A stretch of DNA of 64,000 bases from Tepidanaerobacter acetatoxydans Re1 (GCF_000328765.2 NC_019954.2:1244501-1308500), one strand, 5' to 3'; numbered from the stretch's first letter, positions 45,968-56,170 are shown. Numbers and translations: made by a program. Notes: a model not told the origin generated them from the letters alone.

Positions 45968-47974
45968 ATGAATAATCAGTATTTAGATGTATTTCTGGAA
46001 GAAGCTAGAGAGCATATAGATAATCTTAATACATATCTTTTGGAGTTAGAAAATAATGCGAGCCAAGAAGTTATTGATGAAATATTTCGTTCAGCTCATA
46101 CTTTAAAAGGTATGTCGGGCACCATGGGTTATAGCCAACTTTCGGAATTAACACATGAGATGGAGAATTTATTACAGGAGATAAGGAGTCACCAAATTAG
46201 TGTTAACCCCCAAATAATTGATACACTTTTACAATGTGTAGACATTTTGGAAGAATTGATTAATGATGTTGAAGAGCAGGGCGATGAGAAGCAAAGAGAT
46301 ATTCAGAAGGTTATAAGTAGACTGAAGGAAAGAAATAGTTTTTTATTGAGCAATGCAGAAACAATAACCGAGAATAAGAAAAAAGATGAGATTTTCAGTT
46401 TTAACGAATATGAAAATCGATTAGTTATTCAAGCCTTAGAGAAGGGTCTTTATGTATGGAAGGTAGTTGTGAAATTAGTCGATGAGTGTCTTTTAAAATC
46501 CGCCAGAGCATTTTTAGTTTTTAAGACATTAGAGACATTTGGAGAAATAATAAAAACCGAACCTATAGTCCAAGATATAGAAGATGAAAAATTTGATAAT
46601 GAATTCACGATATATCTGGTTACATCGCAAAATAAAGACGAAATATCTAAGTCACTAAGTACTGTATCGGAATTAGAGAGTGTATGTGTACAACCTGTTG
46701 AACAGGATTCAATACTTATCCAACAAACTAATCAAAATAATTATCAAATTGATGTTGATAAATCAGAGAAACTGACCTCTGCTACTACGGATATACCAAC
46801 AAGAACAGTAAATACCTTCAAAAAAACCGGTAAAACCTTGAGAGTAGATATTGAGAGATTGGATATTCTGATGAATCTGGTCAGCGAATTAATTATAATA
46901 AAGACTAGATTAGATGATATCAACGGCGATAAAGATTATCAAGCTAAGCAGCGTGAAGCAATTGAGTATCTGGAACGTATTACTTCTAATCTCCATGATG
47001 CGGTAATGAAAGCTAGAATGGTTCCAATAGAAAATGTATTCAATAGATTCCCCAGAGTCGTACATGACTTGTCGCGTGAACTCTCAAAAGAAATGGATTT
47101 ACTGATAGAAGGTGCTGAAACAGAACTGGATAGAACAATAATAGATGAAATAGGGGATCCTTTAATACATCTAATTCGCAACGCAGCCGATCATGGTATA
47201 GAAAGCCCGCAAGAAAGAGTGAGTAAAGGCAAGCCGGAGCGTGGAACAATCAGACTGAAGGCATATCATGATGGAAACAACGTAGTAATTGAAGTATCCG
47301 ATGACGGTAAAGGAATTGACTTAAATTCTGTGATCAAAAAAGCTGTTGAAAAAGGTCTAATTGATAAGGAACAATCCAAAAACTTAAAGGAATATGAAAT
47401 AACCTCATTTTTATTCGAGCCGGGTTTTAGCACAAAAAGTTCGGTTACTGATGTTTCTGGAAGAGGAGTTGGTCTTGATGTAGTTAAAACTAAAATCGAA
47501 TCTCTTGGTGGCTCCATTGAAATTAATAATAAAAAAGATATGGGAACAACATTTCTAATTAGATTGCCACTTACGCTAGCAATAATACAAGCGTTAATGG
47601 TTATGGTCGGAGAAGAAAAATATGCAATTCCGCTTAGCTCTATTAAAGAAACTGTTATTATACCCGAGAAAGAAATAAAAAAAGTTCAAAAAAGTGAAGT
47701 TACCGTACTGAGAGGTGATGTGATCCCGGTAATCAGGCTTAATGAAATTTTAGACATTGAAAAAAAAGAAGAAGATAATGATGAGCTAACTTTGGTGGTT
47801 GTCAAAAAGGGAGAAAAAGATGTTGGCCTGGTTGTAGATGAGCTGATAGGCCAACAGGAAATAGTAATAAAAACGCTTGGAAGCTTTTTAAAAGATATTA
47901 AATTTATTGCAGGGGCTACAATACTTGGTGATGGCGAGGTAGCTTTAATCTTGGATATAAATAAATTAGTTTAA
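45968..47974 (+). CDS. cheA: Chemotaxis histidine kinase CheA
   Basis: CheA autophosphorylates and feeds CheY. The 668-residue protein has a P1 HPt domain with the phospho-His in SAHTLKGMSGTMGY (~43-56), a P2-like region (~140-250), and P3 dimerisation helices (RLDILMNLVSELIIIKTRL, ~298-316). The P4 ATPase carries N box HLIRNAADHGIES, G boxes VSDDGKGID and GRGVGLDVVK. The C-terminal P5 CheW-like domain begins near 530. ATG 45968 follows AGAGGTG. Confidence 0.96.
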   Translation: MNNQYLDVFLEEAREHIDNLNTYLLELENNASQEVIDEIFRSAHTLKGMSGTMGYSQLSELTHEMENLLQEIRSHQISVNPQIIDTLLQCVDILEELINDVEEQGDEKQRDIQKVISRLKERNSFLLSNAETITENKKKDEIFSFNEYENRLVIQALEKGLYVWKVVVKLVDECLLKSARAFLVFKTLETFGEIIKTEPIVQDIEDEKFDNEFTIYLVTSQNKDEISKSLSTVSELESVCVQPVEQDSILIQQTNQNNYQIDVDKSEKLTSATTDIPTRTVNTFKKTGKTLRVDIERLDILMNLVSELIIIKTRLDDINGDKDYQAKQREAIEYLERITSNLHDAVMKARMVPIENVFNRFPRVVHDLSRELSKEMDLLIEGAETELDRTIIDEIGDPLIHLIRNAADHGIESPQERVSKGKPERGTIRLKAYHDGNNVVIEVSDDGKGIDLNSVIKKAVEKGLIDKEQSKNLKEYEITSFLFEPGFSTKSSVTDVSGRGVGLDVVKTKIESLGGSIEINNKKDMGTTFLIRLPLTLAIIQALMVMVGEEKYAIPLSSIKETVIIPEKEIKKVQKSEVTVLRGDVIPVIRLNEILDIEKKEEDNDELTLVVVKKGEKDVGLVVDELIGQQEIVIKTLGSFLKDIKFIAGATILGDGEVALILDINKLV

Positions 47975-48059
47975 AGAATTCCTGTGTGGTTGTCAAAGAG
48001 CTTGAAAATGACTTTCAGTGCGTCGGAAAACTAACAATATTGTACAAGGAGGAATCAAA

Positions 48060-48515
48060 ATGGCTGAAAATATTCGTCAGTTTGTAGAATTTAAATTAGG
48101 TGATGAAGATTATGGAATAGATATTTTGCAGGTTAAGACTATTGAAAGAATGATGCCTATAACTCGAGTCCCTAAGGCACCTCCATTTGTTGAAGGGGTG
48201 ATAAATCTCAGAGGAGAGATAGTACCGGTAATAGATTTAAAAAAGAGATTTGATTTACCCTTGAGTGAAACTACGGACAGCACCAGAATAGTAATAGTGT
48301 CAATTGATGATATAACAGTCGGTATGATTGTAGATTCAGCTACGGAAGTAATCCAATTATCTCAGGATGATATTGAACCGGCACCGCCGATTACGGGAAG
48401 TATAGATGCTAATTATCTTGATGGGGTGGGAAAGATTGACGGCAGATTATTGATACTGCTTAATGTAGCAAAGCTTTTGAAACCTCAAGAAATAAATCAA
48501 CTGGCTCAAATATGA
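48060..48515 (+). CDS. cheW: Chemotaxis coupling protein CheW
   Basis: CheW links chemoreceptors to CheA. The 151-residue product shows QFVEFKLGDEDYGIDILQVK (~7-26), RVPKAPPFVEGVINLRGEIV (~40-59) and VGMIVDSATEVI. ATG 48060 is 6 bases after AAGGAGG. The 85-base gap after cheA holds nothing that I recognise. Confidence 0.95.
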   Translation: MAENIRQFVEFKLGDEDYGIDILQVKTIERMMPITRVPKAPPFVEGVINLRGEIVPVIDLKKRFDLPLSETTDSTRIVIVSIDDITVGMIVDSATEVIQLSQDDIEPAPPITGSIDANYLDGVGKIDGRLLILLNVAKLLKPQEINQLAQI

Positions 48516-48526
48516 AGGTGAACTAA

Positions 48527-49165
48527 GTGTATACTGATTTAGAGATTGATGCATTAAAAGAGATTGGGAATATTGGTGCCGGCAATGCAGCTACAGCATT
48601 GTCTACACTGCTTTCAAAAAAAATAATAATTAAGGTGCCCCAAATAAAGATCATTCCATTTGATGAAGTCTCAAAATCAGTAGGCGGACCGGAAAAATTA
48701 GTAGTTGGAATTTTTATGCGCATTACCGGAGATGTTGATGGGAATATTTTAATAATCATACCCGAAAGGGATGCATATAATCTAACGGAAACATTGTTAA
48801 GCAAACAAAAGGATAGAAATGTAGATTTTTCAGATATGGAAAAGTCTGCATTGTTAGAATTAGGAAATATCGTTGGAAGTTCTTATGTCGTAGCTCTTTC
48901 GGACTTAACCAAACTTTCGCTAAAAGTTTCGGTTCCAAGTCTCGCATTTGATATGGCCGGAGCAATTATAAGTTTTCCACTGAGCTTATATGGATATATG
49001 GGTGATACGGCTTTTCTAATTGATACTGAGTTTACAGAAGGTTTAGATGGTACTAAGCTGCACTATTTCTTAATTCCTGATGATGAATCATTAAAGCTAC
49101 TTTTAAAGGCTATTGGAGTGAATACTATTGAGCATATCAATCCGAGTGGGAATGGCGGAATATAA
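48527..49165 (+). CDS. cheC: CheY-P phosphatase CheC
   Basis: CheC dephosphorylates CheY-P and controls CheD in the Bacillus-type adaptation system. The 212-residue product contains both active-site repeats: LKEIGNIGAGNAATALS (~7-23) and SALLELGNIVGSSYVVALSD (~106-125), followed by the conserved Pro in VSVPSLAFD. Start GTG 48527 follows AAGGTG. It overlaps cheD by 38 bases. Confidence 0.94.
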   Translation: MYTDLEIDALKEIGNIGAGNAATALSTLLSKKIIIKVPQIKIIPFDEVSKSVGGPEKLVVGIFMRITGDVDGNILIIIPERDAYNLTETLLSKQKDRNVDFSDMEKSALLELGNIVGSSYVVALSDLTKLSLKVSVPSLAFDMAGAIISFPLSLYGYMGDTAFLIDTEFTEGLDGTKLHYFLIPDDESLKLLLKAIGVNTIEHINPSGNGGI

Positions 49166-49616
49166 AGCTGCAAAATCTCCGGCTACCTTAATAACTTTAG
49201 GTTTAGGTTCATGTGTAGGAGTTGTATTATATGACAACTTTGCAAAAATTGGGGGGTTAGCTCATGTAATGCTTCCGGATAGCAATCTCAGCAGTAAAAA
49301 AGATTATAATCCGGGCAAATTTGCAGATACGGCCATTGATGCATTAATGCAAGAAATGTCAAAGCTTGGTGCTAACGAAAGACGTATTATTAGCAAAATA
49401 GCTGGTGGAGCGCAAATGTTTCAAATAAAATCTGAAAATAATATTATGCAGATTGGAAAACGAAATGTTGAAGCTGTTAGAACTAAATTAAGTAAATTAA
49501 ATATAAAAATAGTTGCAGAAGATGTGGAAGGCAACTACGGCAGGACCATAGAATTTTTTTGTGAAAGCGGAGAACTTACAGTTAAAACTATTGGACATGG
49601 TACTAGGATTTTATAA
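49128..49616 (+). CDS. cheD: Chemoreceptor glutamine deamidase CheD
   Basis: CheD deamidates receptors and interacts with CheC. The 162-residue product has the catalytic Cys-His-Thr triad context: TLGLGSCVGVVLYD (Cys ~29), GLAHVMLPDS (His ~46), and KIAGGAQMF. The start is probably TTG 49128, with GGAGTG 8 bases before; GTG 49146 and ATG 49152 are alternatives. All overlap cheC. Confidence 0.93.
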   Translation: MSISIRVGMAEYKAAKSPATLITLGLGSCVGVVLYDNFAKIGGLAHVMLPDSNLSSKKDYNPGKFADTAIDALMQEMSKLGANERRIISKIAGGAQMFQIKSENNIMQIGKRNVEAVRTKLSKLNIKIVAEDVEGNYGRTIEFFCESGELTVKTIGHGTRIL

Positions 49617-49630
49617 TTTGGGGTGTAAGG

Positions 49631-50371
49631 ATGCAAAGTGAAAATACTGAGAAGCTTTGGATGAATTATAATAATACTAAAGATAAATACGTTAAAGGGC
49701 AGCTTGTTGAAAAATATGTTCCTCTGATCAAACATATAGTAAATCGAATGAATATAAATCTCCCACCTTACTTAGAATATGAAGATTTAATAAGTTATGG
49801 TGTTTTTGGTTTAATGCAGGCAATAGAAAGATATGACACCAAAAAGGGAATAAAATTTGAAACGTATGCTTACACCAGAATAAAAGGTTCTATAATTGAT
49901 GAACTTAGAAAAACAGATATGATACCGCAGGATATTAGGAAAAAAATAAAAATGCTCCAGAATGCTTTTTCAGAAATGGAACAAATTTTAGGACATTCGG
50001 CAAATGATGATGATATTAGCAACTATCTTGGTATTTCAAAAAAAGATCTTTACAAAATTTATAAAGAAATATCTGCTGCCTATGGAGTTTTATCTTTTGA
50101 TGAGTTAATTGAGTATGAAGATGTTGGGCAAGCCTCTGGGCAACCAGATATCCAAGCTGAAAAAGAAGAAGTTAAGGAAATTCTCGGAAATGCAATTAAT
50201 CAACTTCCGCCACAAGAAAAACTTGTAATAACACTATATTATTACGAAGGTTTAAATTTCAAAGAAATAGCTGAAGTTTTGGAATTATCTCAAGGAAGAA
50301 TCTCTCAAATTCATACCAAAGCTATCTTAAGGTTACGGGGACATTTAAGTAGAAAAAAGGTAAGTTTGTGA
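49631..50371 (+). CDS. sigD: RNA polymerase sigma factor for motility (SigD/FliA)
   Basis: This sigma factor transcribes late flagellar and chemotaxis genes. The 246-residue product has region 2 (EYEDLISYGVFGLMQAIERY, ~47-66; FETYAYTRIKGSIIDELRK, ~75-93), region 3, and region 4 with LNFKEIAEVLELSQGRISQI (~212-231). As in B. subtilis it lies after cheD at the end of the operon. I find no obvious sigma-D promoter within the window, so its targets are elsewhere. Confidence 0.95.
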   Translation: MQSENTEKLWMNYNNTKDKYVKGQLVEKYVPLIKHIVNRMNINLPPYLEYEDLISYGVFGLMQAIERYDTKKGIKFETYAYTRIKGSIIDELRKTDMIPQDIRKKIKMLQNAFSEMEQILGHSANDDDISNYLGISKKDLYKIYKEISAAYGVLSFDELIEYEDVGQASGQPDIQAEKEEVKEILGNAINQLPPQEKLVITLYYYEGLNFKEIAEVLELSQGRISQIHTKAILRLRGHLSRKKVSL

Positions 50372-50389
50372 TAAGGGAGTGTAAAAAAG

Positions 50390-51913
50390 GTGGAAGCTAA
50401 TAATGATAAAAAAGCTGAGAGAATAATAAAGTGGGCGATAGAGAGGGCGAAAATTGAAGAGAATCGAGAAAAATCGGAACAAGATATAACTTCTGCTTCA
50501 AAGTCTGACTATAGCGAGAACGAAAACCTTGTTGAAGATGCAAAGTTGGAAATTGAAATAAGTAAAAATGAAATGGATGCTACTTTATGCATAATCCCTC
50601 CAAAAGGCGGTAGGATGCTCACATTTGAAGAGATTATAGAAGAACTTACAGCAAAAAACGTAAAACATGGTGTTGATAATAATAAAATTAAAGAAATGCT
50701 TGCAAAACAGTTATTTAACAAACCAATTTATATTGCATCAGGATCACCGCCTATCAATGGTAAAGATGGTTATATAAAATATCATTTCGATTTTAACAGA
50801 GATATAAAACCTAAGGTATTAGAAGATGGAACCGCTGATTATCATAATTTAGGTTTAGTGATTAATGTAAAAAAAGGAGAATTACTTGCAGAAATTATCC
50901 CTCCCACTCAGGGAATTCCTGGCAAAACCGTAACAGGTAAAATTATACCTGCAAAAAACGGTAAGCATGCGAAAATACATGCCGGTAAAAATGTGATTAT
51001 TTCGAAAGATGGAAATGAGTTGTTTGCAGGGATCGATGGTCAACCTGTTATAATTAACAATAAACTGAGCGTTTTACCAATTTTAGAAATTAAAGGGGAT
51101 GTTGGGCCGGCTACTGGGAATATTGATTTTTTAGGCAGTGTTGTGGTTTTGGGAAATGTGAAGACTGGATTTACTATTAAAGCCAATGGAGATATAGAAG
51201 TTAACGGAATTGTCGAAGCGGCAGAAATCGAAACTGATGGGAATATAATAATCAAAAGGGGAGTTCAGGGGCAAGGCAAAGGTATACTTAGAACAAAGAA
51301 ATCTTTTGCAGCTCGATATATCGAAAATGCAACGGTTGAGGCCGGTGAGAATATAAATATTACAGATGCTGCTATGCATAGCTGTCTTTTAGCAGGAAAG
51401 AACATAAGACTGGAAGGAAAAAAAGGATTAATTGTTGGTGGAACGGCTAGAGCCGGAGAAAAAATCATTGCAAAGACTATTGGTTCTCCTATGTCTACCT
51501 ATACGGAATTGGAAGTTGGAATTGACCCGTCATTAAAAATGAATTACCAAAACATTTGCAACAAATTAAAAACAATCGAAACTGATTTACATAAAATAGG
51601 TCAAGCTCTAATTGTGTTAGAAAAATTAAAGGAAAAAGATTTGTTAACTTCAGATAAACAGGCTTTGCTTGAAAAACTTATTTTTACAAAGGAAACTCTA
51701 AAGGAACAACAGCAAGAACTAATGGGGGAAAAAGAAAGACTTGACTTAATGATTTCTCAATCAAGTAAAGCAAGTATCTCTGCTTCCAACGTATGTTACT
51801 CAGGTGTTAATATAATAATCGGTAATGCCAGTTTTAAGGTCAGAGATAGAATCGACCATGTTACCTTTTATAACTATGAAGGCCAGATAAAATTTGGTCC
51901 TTATGAAGGTTAG
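50390..51913 (+). CDS. FapA family protein (DUF342)
   Basis: The 507-residue product belongs to the DUF342/FapA family of beta-helix proteins often linked to flagellar loci and cell polarity. An acidic/basic N-terminal helix (1-60) precedes a conserved region (GTADYHNLGLVINVKKGELL, IIPPTQGIPGKTVTGK). Repetitive beta-helix segments rich in Gly/Ile/Val follow (~220-370: GDVGPATGNIDFLGSVVVLG, GDIEVNGIVEAAEIETDGNI). A coiled coil lies at ~380-470. Starts at GTG 50390. The function is unproven; location after sigD suggests motility or envelope. Confidence 0.85.
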   Translation: MEANNDKKAERIIKWAIERAKIEENREKSEQDITSASKSDYSENENLVEDAKLEIEISKNEMDATLCIIPPKGGRMLTFEEIIEELTAKNVKHGVDNNKIKEMLAKQLFNKPIYIASGSPPINGKDGYIKYHFDFNRDIKPKVLEDGTADYHNLGLVINVKKGELLAEIIPPTQGIPGKTVTGKIIPAKNGKHAKIHAGKNVIISKDGNELFAGIDGQPVIINNKLSVLPILEIKGDVGPATGNIDFLGSVVVLGNVKTGFTIKANGDIEVNGIVEAAEIETDGNIIIKRGVQGQGKGILRTKKSFAARYIENATVEAGENINITDAAMHSCLLAGKNIRLEGKKGLIVGGTARAGEKIIAKTIGSPMSTYTELEVGIDPSLKMNYQNICNKLKTIETDLHKIGQALIVLEKLKEKDLLTSDKQALLEKLIFTKETLKEQQQELMGEKERLDLMISQSSKASISASNVCYSGVNIIIGNASFKVRDRIDHVTFYNYEGQIKFGPYEG

Positions 51914-51922
51914 GTGTTTTTG

Positions 51923-52228
51923 ATGACAATAAGACCTGTTGACATGCGGACGATATTACCAAAAGCTACTGAAATATCAAAAATTCAAAGCACGTTAAAG
52001 GAAAATTCCGATGCACAAAATAGTATACTTGCTGCGGGATTTCAAGAGCAATTACAGACTTCTAAGCAAAGAGTGAATAAACGTTCAAAAAGTGAAAATG
52101 TCAAAATTGAAAAAGACCGGAGCAAGTCAAAACAAGGTAATGAGAACAGAAAATACAGCAAAAAACAAAATCGAAAAAAACTTCAACAAAATAAAAAACA
52201 TATGGGTCATATAGACGTTAAGGTCTAG
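51923..52228 (+). CDS. Small highly basic protein at the end of the flagellar operon
   Basis: The 101-residue product is not assigned to a known family. The N-terminus (MTIRPVDMRTILPKATEISK) looks ordered. From about residue 48 to the end it is very rich in Lys, Arg, Asn and Gln (for example KQNRKKLQQNKK), predicted disordered and strongly basic. ATG 51923 follows TTAGGTG and is preferred over GTG 51914. It holds the place of swrB in B. subtilis but has no transmembrane segment, so it is not an evident homologue. Confidence 0.75.
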   Translation: MTIRPVDMRTILPKATEISKIQSTLKENSDAQNSILAAGFQEQLQTSKQRVNKRSKSENVKIEKDRSKSKQGNENRKYSKKQNRKKLQQNKKHMGHIDVKV

Positions 52229-52445
52229 TCTGCTAGTTGAAAATAGTAACTGAATTTGATTTATATATTTATTATAATCATAAACAAGACCGAAATACTC
52301 GGAATTATAGAAATAAATACCTGTATTATGCAAAAATCTTATGAAATTGCAGCAGGAGATGTAGTAAAAAATCTTAAGAAGATATCTTATACAAAAACGT
52401 TGTTGCTGGTGACAATATTATGAAATGAAGAAAATATATAATCTG
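52229..52445 (+). other. Untranslated stretch after the flagellar operon
   Basis: About 217 AT-rich bases lie between the last flagellar-operon gene and its terminator. I find no convincing gene. A TATAAT at 52273-52278 lacks a spaced -35 box. A 31-codon open frame (52328-52423) has no ribosome-binding site. A 3' untranslated region or a small RNA are both possible. Confidence 0.4.
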
Positions 52446-52483
52446 AAATAAATACGCAAAAGCGTATTTATTTGCTTTTTTTG
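52446..52483 (+). terminator. Terminator of the flagellar operon
   Basis: AAATAAATACGC (52446-52457) and GCGTATTTATTT (52462-52473) form a perfect 12-bp stem with the loop AAAA, followed by GCTTTTTTT. This is a strong end to the flgB-to-52228 operon. Confidence 0.88.
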
Positions 52484-52528
52484 GGAAAAATTATAAAAAG
52501 ACAGACAGCATTTGCAGAGGTGAGGTTA

Positions 52529-52729
52529 TTGATAGTATGTCCGTTATGTCAAAAAGGTTCTATAGGTAAAGTTGGAAACAATCAGTATTATTGCTGGGAA
52601 TGTTATGTAGAATTTTCAATTAAAGAAGATAAAGTTATAATATATGAGGTTTGTGATGATGGCACTTTATTGGTTTATGATAAGGAACATAATGAGTTGT
52701 TAACGACTATTGGTAATTTAAAGAGGTGA
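52529..52729 (+). CDS. Small zinc-ribbon protein of unknown function
   Basis: The 66-residue product has two CxxC pairs, CPLC (residues 4-7) and CWEC (~22-25), typical of a zinc ribbon. A short beta-rich tail (VIIYEVCDDGTLLVYDKEHN) follows. I do not recognise the family. TTG 52529 is 8 bases after AGAGG; GTG 52520 is an alternative. It overlaps the ribosome-binding site of the following permease (AGAGGTGA contains its stop), so the two are likely translated together. Confidence 0.7.
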   Translation: MIVCPLCQKGSIGKVGNNQYYCWECYVEFSIKEDKVIIYEVCDDGTLLVYDKEHNELLTTIGNLKR

Positions 52730-52736
52730 AATAGCC

Positions 52737-53756
52737 ATTAAAATCGTTACAAACCGGTTTTTTTTGCTTGTACTTATTTTATTTATTTTAATCTTTGTTT
52801 TTTATAATAAAGAAAAGATAGCTACAATAATTTTACCCTTTATTTTTGGAATTTTTATTACCTATCTTTTAAATCCTTTAGTTGAATTATTAACCCAGAA
52901 AAAAATTGATAGAACTGTAGCGGTAGCATTAATTTATTTTATATTAATAGCATCAATAGTTATTGCTCTGGTATATATAATTCCGATTTTACTTTTTGAA
53001 CTTAATAATTTAATAGAAACAATACCGCTTTATACACGTGAAAGTCAAGAAATTATAGCAAAAATTAGAAAAAATTACTTGGCATCATTACCGATTAGCT
53101 TTCAAGAAATTATAAATAGAAATATGGATAGATTACAAGAATTGCTTCTAGGGTTTCTTCAAAATGCTGTTGATGCAATAATAAGTATTTTTTCAAACTT
53201 TTTTAGTATAATTTTAGGTCCTGTTTTAGGATTCTATTTTTTAAAAGACCTGCCAAGCATAAAAGAAAACATAATTCTTTATATGTCAATACCGTATAAA
53301 GATACAGTAATCGAATGGAGCGAAAAAATCAGCAAAACATTAGGCAGATACATTAGAAGCCAATTAATAGTTAGTTTAATCATAGGTTTTTTAACGACTT
53401 TTTCAATGCTAATATTAGGCATTGATTTTGCATTGGTGATTGGAGCTTTAGCCGGTATAACCAATATAATACCATATTTTGGCCCTGTAATCGGAGCATT
53501 ACCTGCAATCATAATTGCGATATTGCGCTATCCTGAAAAAATACCATGGATAATTATTTCAATGTTAATAATTCATCAATTAGAAAGCGGTATAATCTCA
53601 CCCCATATTGTTGGAGAACATGTAGGTATTTATCCTGTAACAGTAATTTTTTCCCTTCTAATTGGGGGAACCTTTTTTGGTATAACAGGTCTTATTCTTG
53701 CGGTTCCTGTTGCCGCTTTGATAAAAATTACTTTGCAGCAAAATAAAAAAGATTAG
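52737..53756 (+). CDS. AI-2E/PerM family membrane permease (first copy); probable ATT start
   Basis: Members of this family (YdbI/PerM/TqsA) are polytopic proteins proposed to export small molecules or ions; true substrates are mostly unknown. The product has seven or eight hydrophobic segments and the family blocks PFIFGIFITYLLNPLVE near the N-terminus, GPVLGFYFLKDLP in the middle, and FGITGLILAVPVAALIK at the end. No ATG, GTG or TTG follows the AGAGGTG site (52722-52728) at normal distance. ATT 52737 does (8 bases) and gives a basic N-terminus before the first helix. TTG 52764 is the fallback, but it has no ribosome-binding site. Confidence 0.85.
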   Translation: MKIVTNRFFLLVLILFILIFVFYNKEKIATIILPFIFGIFITYLLNPLVELLTQKKIDRTVAVALIYFILIASIVIALVYIIPILLFELNNLIETIPLYTRESQEIIAKIRKNYLASLPISFQEIINRNMDRLQELLLGFLQNAVDAIISIFSNFFSIILGPVLGFYFLKDLPSIKENIILYMSIPYKDTVIEWSEKISKTLGRYIRSQLIVSLIIGFLTTFSMLILGIDFALVIGALAGITNIIPYFGPVIGALPAIIIAILRYPEKIPWIIISMLIIHQLESGIISPHIVGEHVGIYPVTVIFSLLIGGTFFGITGLILAVPVAALIKITLQQNKKD

Positions 53757-53836
53757 AAATGGTGAGCTGACGAAGTAAATGTAGTTTTGTCTGCTTATCC
53801 AGAAAAGAAATTATAATAAAGTTTGTTACAAAGTTA

Positions 53837-53865
53837 TTGCACCTCAATAATTTTTATGATATACT
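53837..53865 (+). promoter_or_regulatory. Extended -10 promoter of rpsB-tsf
   Basis: TTGCAC (53837-53842), a 17-base spacer and TATACT (53860-53865), with TG at 53857-53858, form a strong sigma-A promoter. Transcription would begin near 53872, giving a 100-base leader before rpsB. The ~80 bases between the preceding permease and this promoter hold no visible terminator. Confidence 0.75.
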
Positions 53866-53887
53866 AACAAGCGGTAAAATACACACA

Positions 53888-53942
53888 CCGATGGATTTTC
53901 AAAGCGGGGTGCCTATGAGGTTCCTTTGATAAATGAAGTCGG
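53888..53942 (+). ncRNA. Candidate structured leader of rpsB (S2 autoregulation)
   Basis: The leader can fold into nested stems: CCGA (53888-53891) with TCGG (53939-53942), and TCAAAG (53899-53904) with CTTTGA (53924-53929), with internal loops between. Ribosomal protein S2 is known to repress its own operon through a leader RNA in several bacteria. Whether this is the same kind of element needs a covariance search. Confidence 0.4.
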
Positions 53943-53971
53943 CGGAGGTTATAAAACCAGGAGGTGAAAGA

Positions 53972-54673
53972 ATGTCAATTATTTCAATGAAACAATTATT
54001 AGAAGCCGGGGTGCATTTTGGTCACCAGACAAGAAGATGGAATCCCAAGATGAAAGATTATATTTTTACTGAAAGAAACGGGATTTACATTATCGATCTT
54101 CAGAAAACTGTAAAAAAAATCGAAGAAGCATATGAATTTGTTAAAAATATTTCTGCAGAAGGCGGTAGCATTCTTTTTGTCGGGACAAAAAAGCAGGCTC
54201 AGGAATCTATTCAAGAGGAAGCTCAAAGATGCGGTATGTTTTATGTTAACCAACGATGGCTCGGTGGGATGCTTACCAACTTTAAGACTATTAGAAAAAG
54301 AATAGACAGACTTCATGAATTAGAAAAAATGGAGGAAGATGGTCTTTTCGAAATACTGCCTAAAAAAGAAGTACTTAATTTACTGCATGAGAAAGAACGT
54401 TTAGAAAAAAATCTAGGCGGTATAAAAGACATGACAGAACTCCCACAAGCAGTGTTTATTGTCGATCCAAGGAAGGAAAGGATAGCTATTCAAGAAGCTC
54501 GAAAGCTGCAAATTCCAATAATAGCAATTGTTGATACGAATTGTGATCCAGATGAAGTAGATTATATAATACCAGGGAATGATGATGCTATAAGGGCGGT
54601 TAAACTATTAACCGAAAAAATTGCTGATGCTGTAATTGAGGGTAGACAAGGCGAGCAGATGGAAGCCGAATAA
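53972..54673 (+). CDS. rpsB: 30S ribosomal protein S2
   Basis: S2 (uS2) is a late-assembly 30S protein. The 233-residue product begins [20 protein letters not shown] and has [37 protein letters not shown] and [28 protein letters not shown] precedes ATG 53972; an upstream in-frame ATG at 53933 would extend into the leader. It has its own promoter and leader, and an attenuator separates it from tsf. Confidence 0.97.
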   Translation: MSIISMKQLLEAGVHFGHQTRRWNPKMKDYIFTERNGIYIIDLQKTVKKIEEAYEFVKNISAEGGSILFVGTKKQAQESIQEEAQRCGMFYVNQRWLGGMLTNFKTIRKRIDRLHELEKMEEDGLFEILPKKEVLNLLHEKERLEKNLGGIKDMTELPQAVFIVDPRKERIAIQEARKLQIPIIAIVDTNCDPDEVDYIIPGNDDAIRAVKLLTEKIADAVIEGRQGEQMEAE

Positions 54674-54682
54674 GCATATTTT

Positions 54683-54717
54683 AGGTAAGGGACTATATAC
54701 TACCCTTACCTTTTATT
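54683..54717 (+). terminator. Attenuator/terminator between rpsB and tsf
   Basis: AGGTAAGGG (54683-54691) pairs perfectly with CCCTTACCT (54703-54711) around an 11-base loop and is followed by TTTATTT. Partial termination between rpsB and tsf is known in other bacteria and would set their different expression levels. Confidence 0.8.
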
Positions 54718-54741
54718 TCAAAAACAGGGGAGGTTTTATTT

Positions 54742-56170
<1,429 letters not shown>

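Noticed and set aside
52328-52423. 31-codon open frame in the gap after the flagellar operon
   Set aside because: No ribosome-binding site, no recognisable motif, and composition typical of AT-rich spacer.
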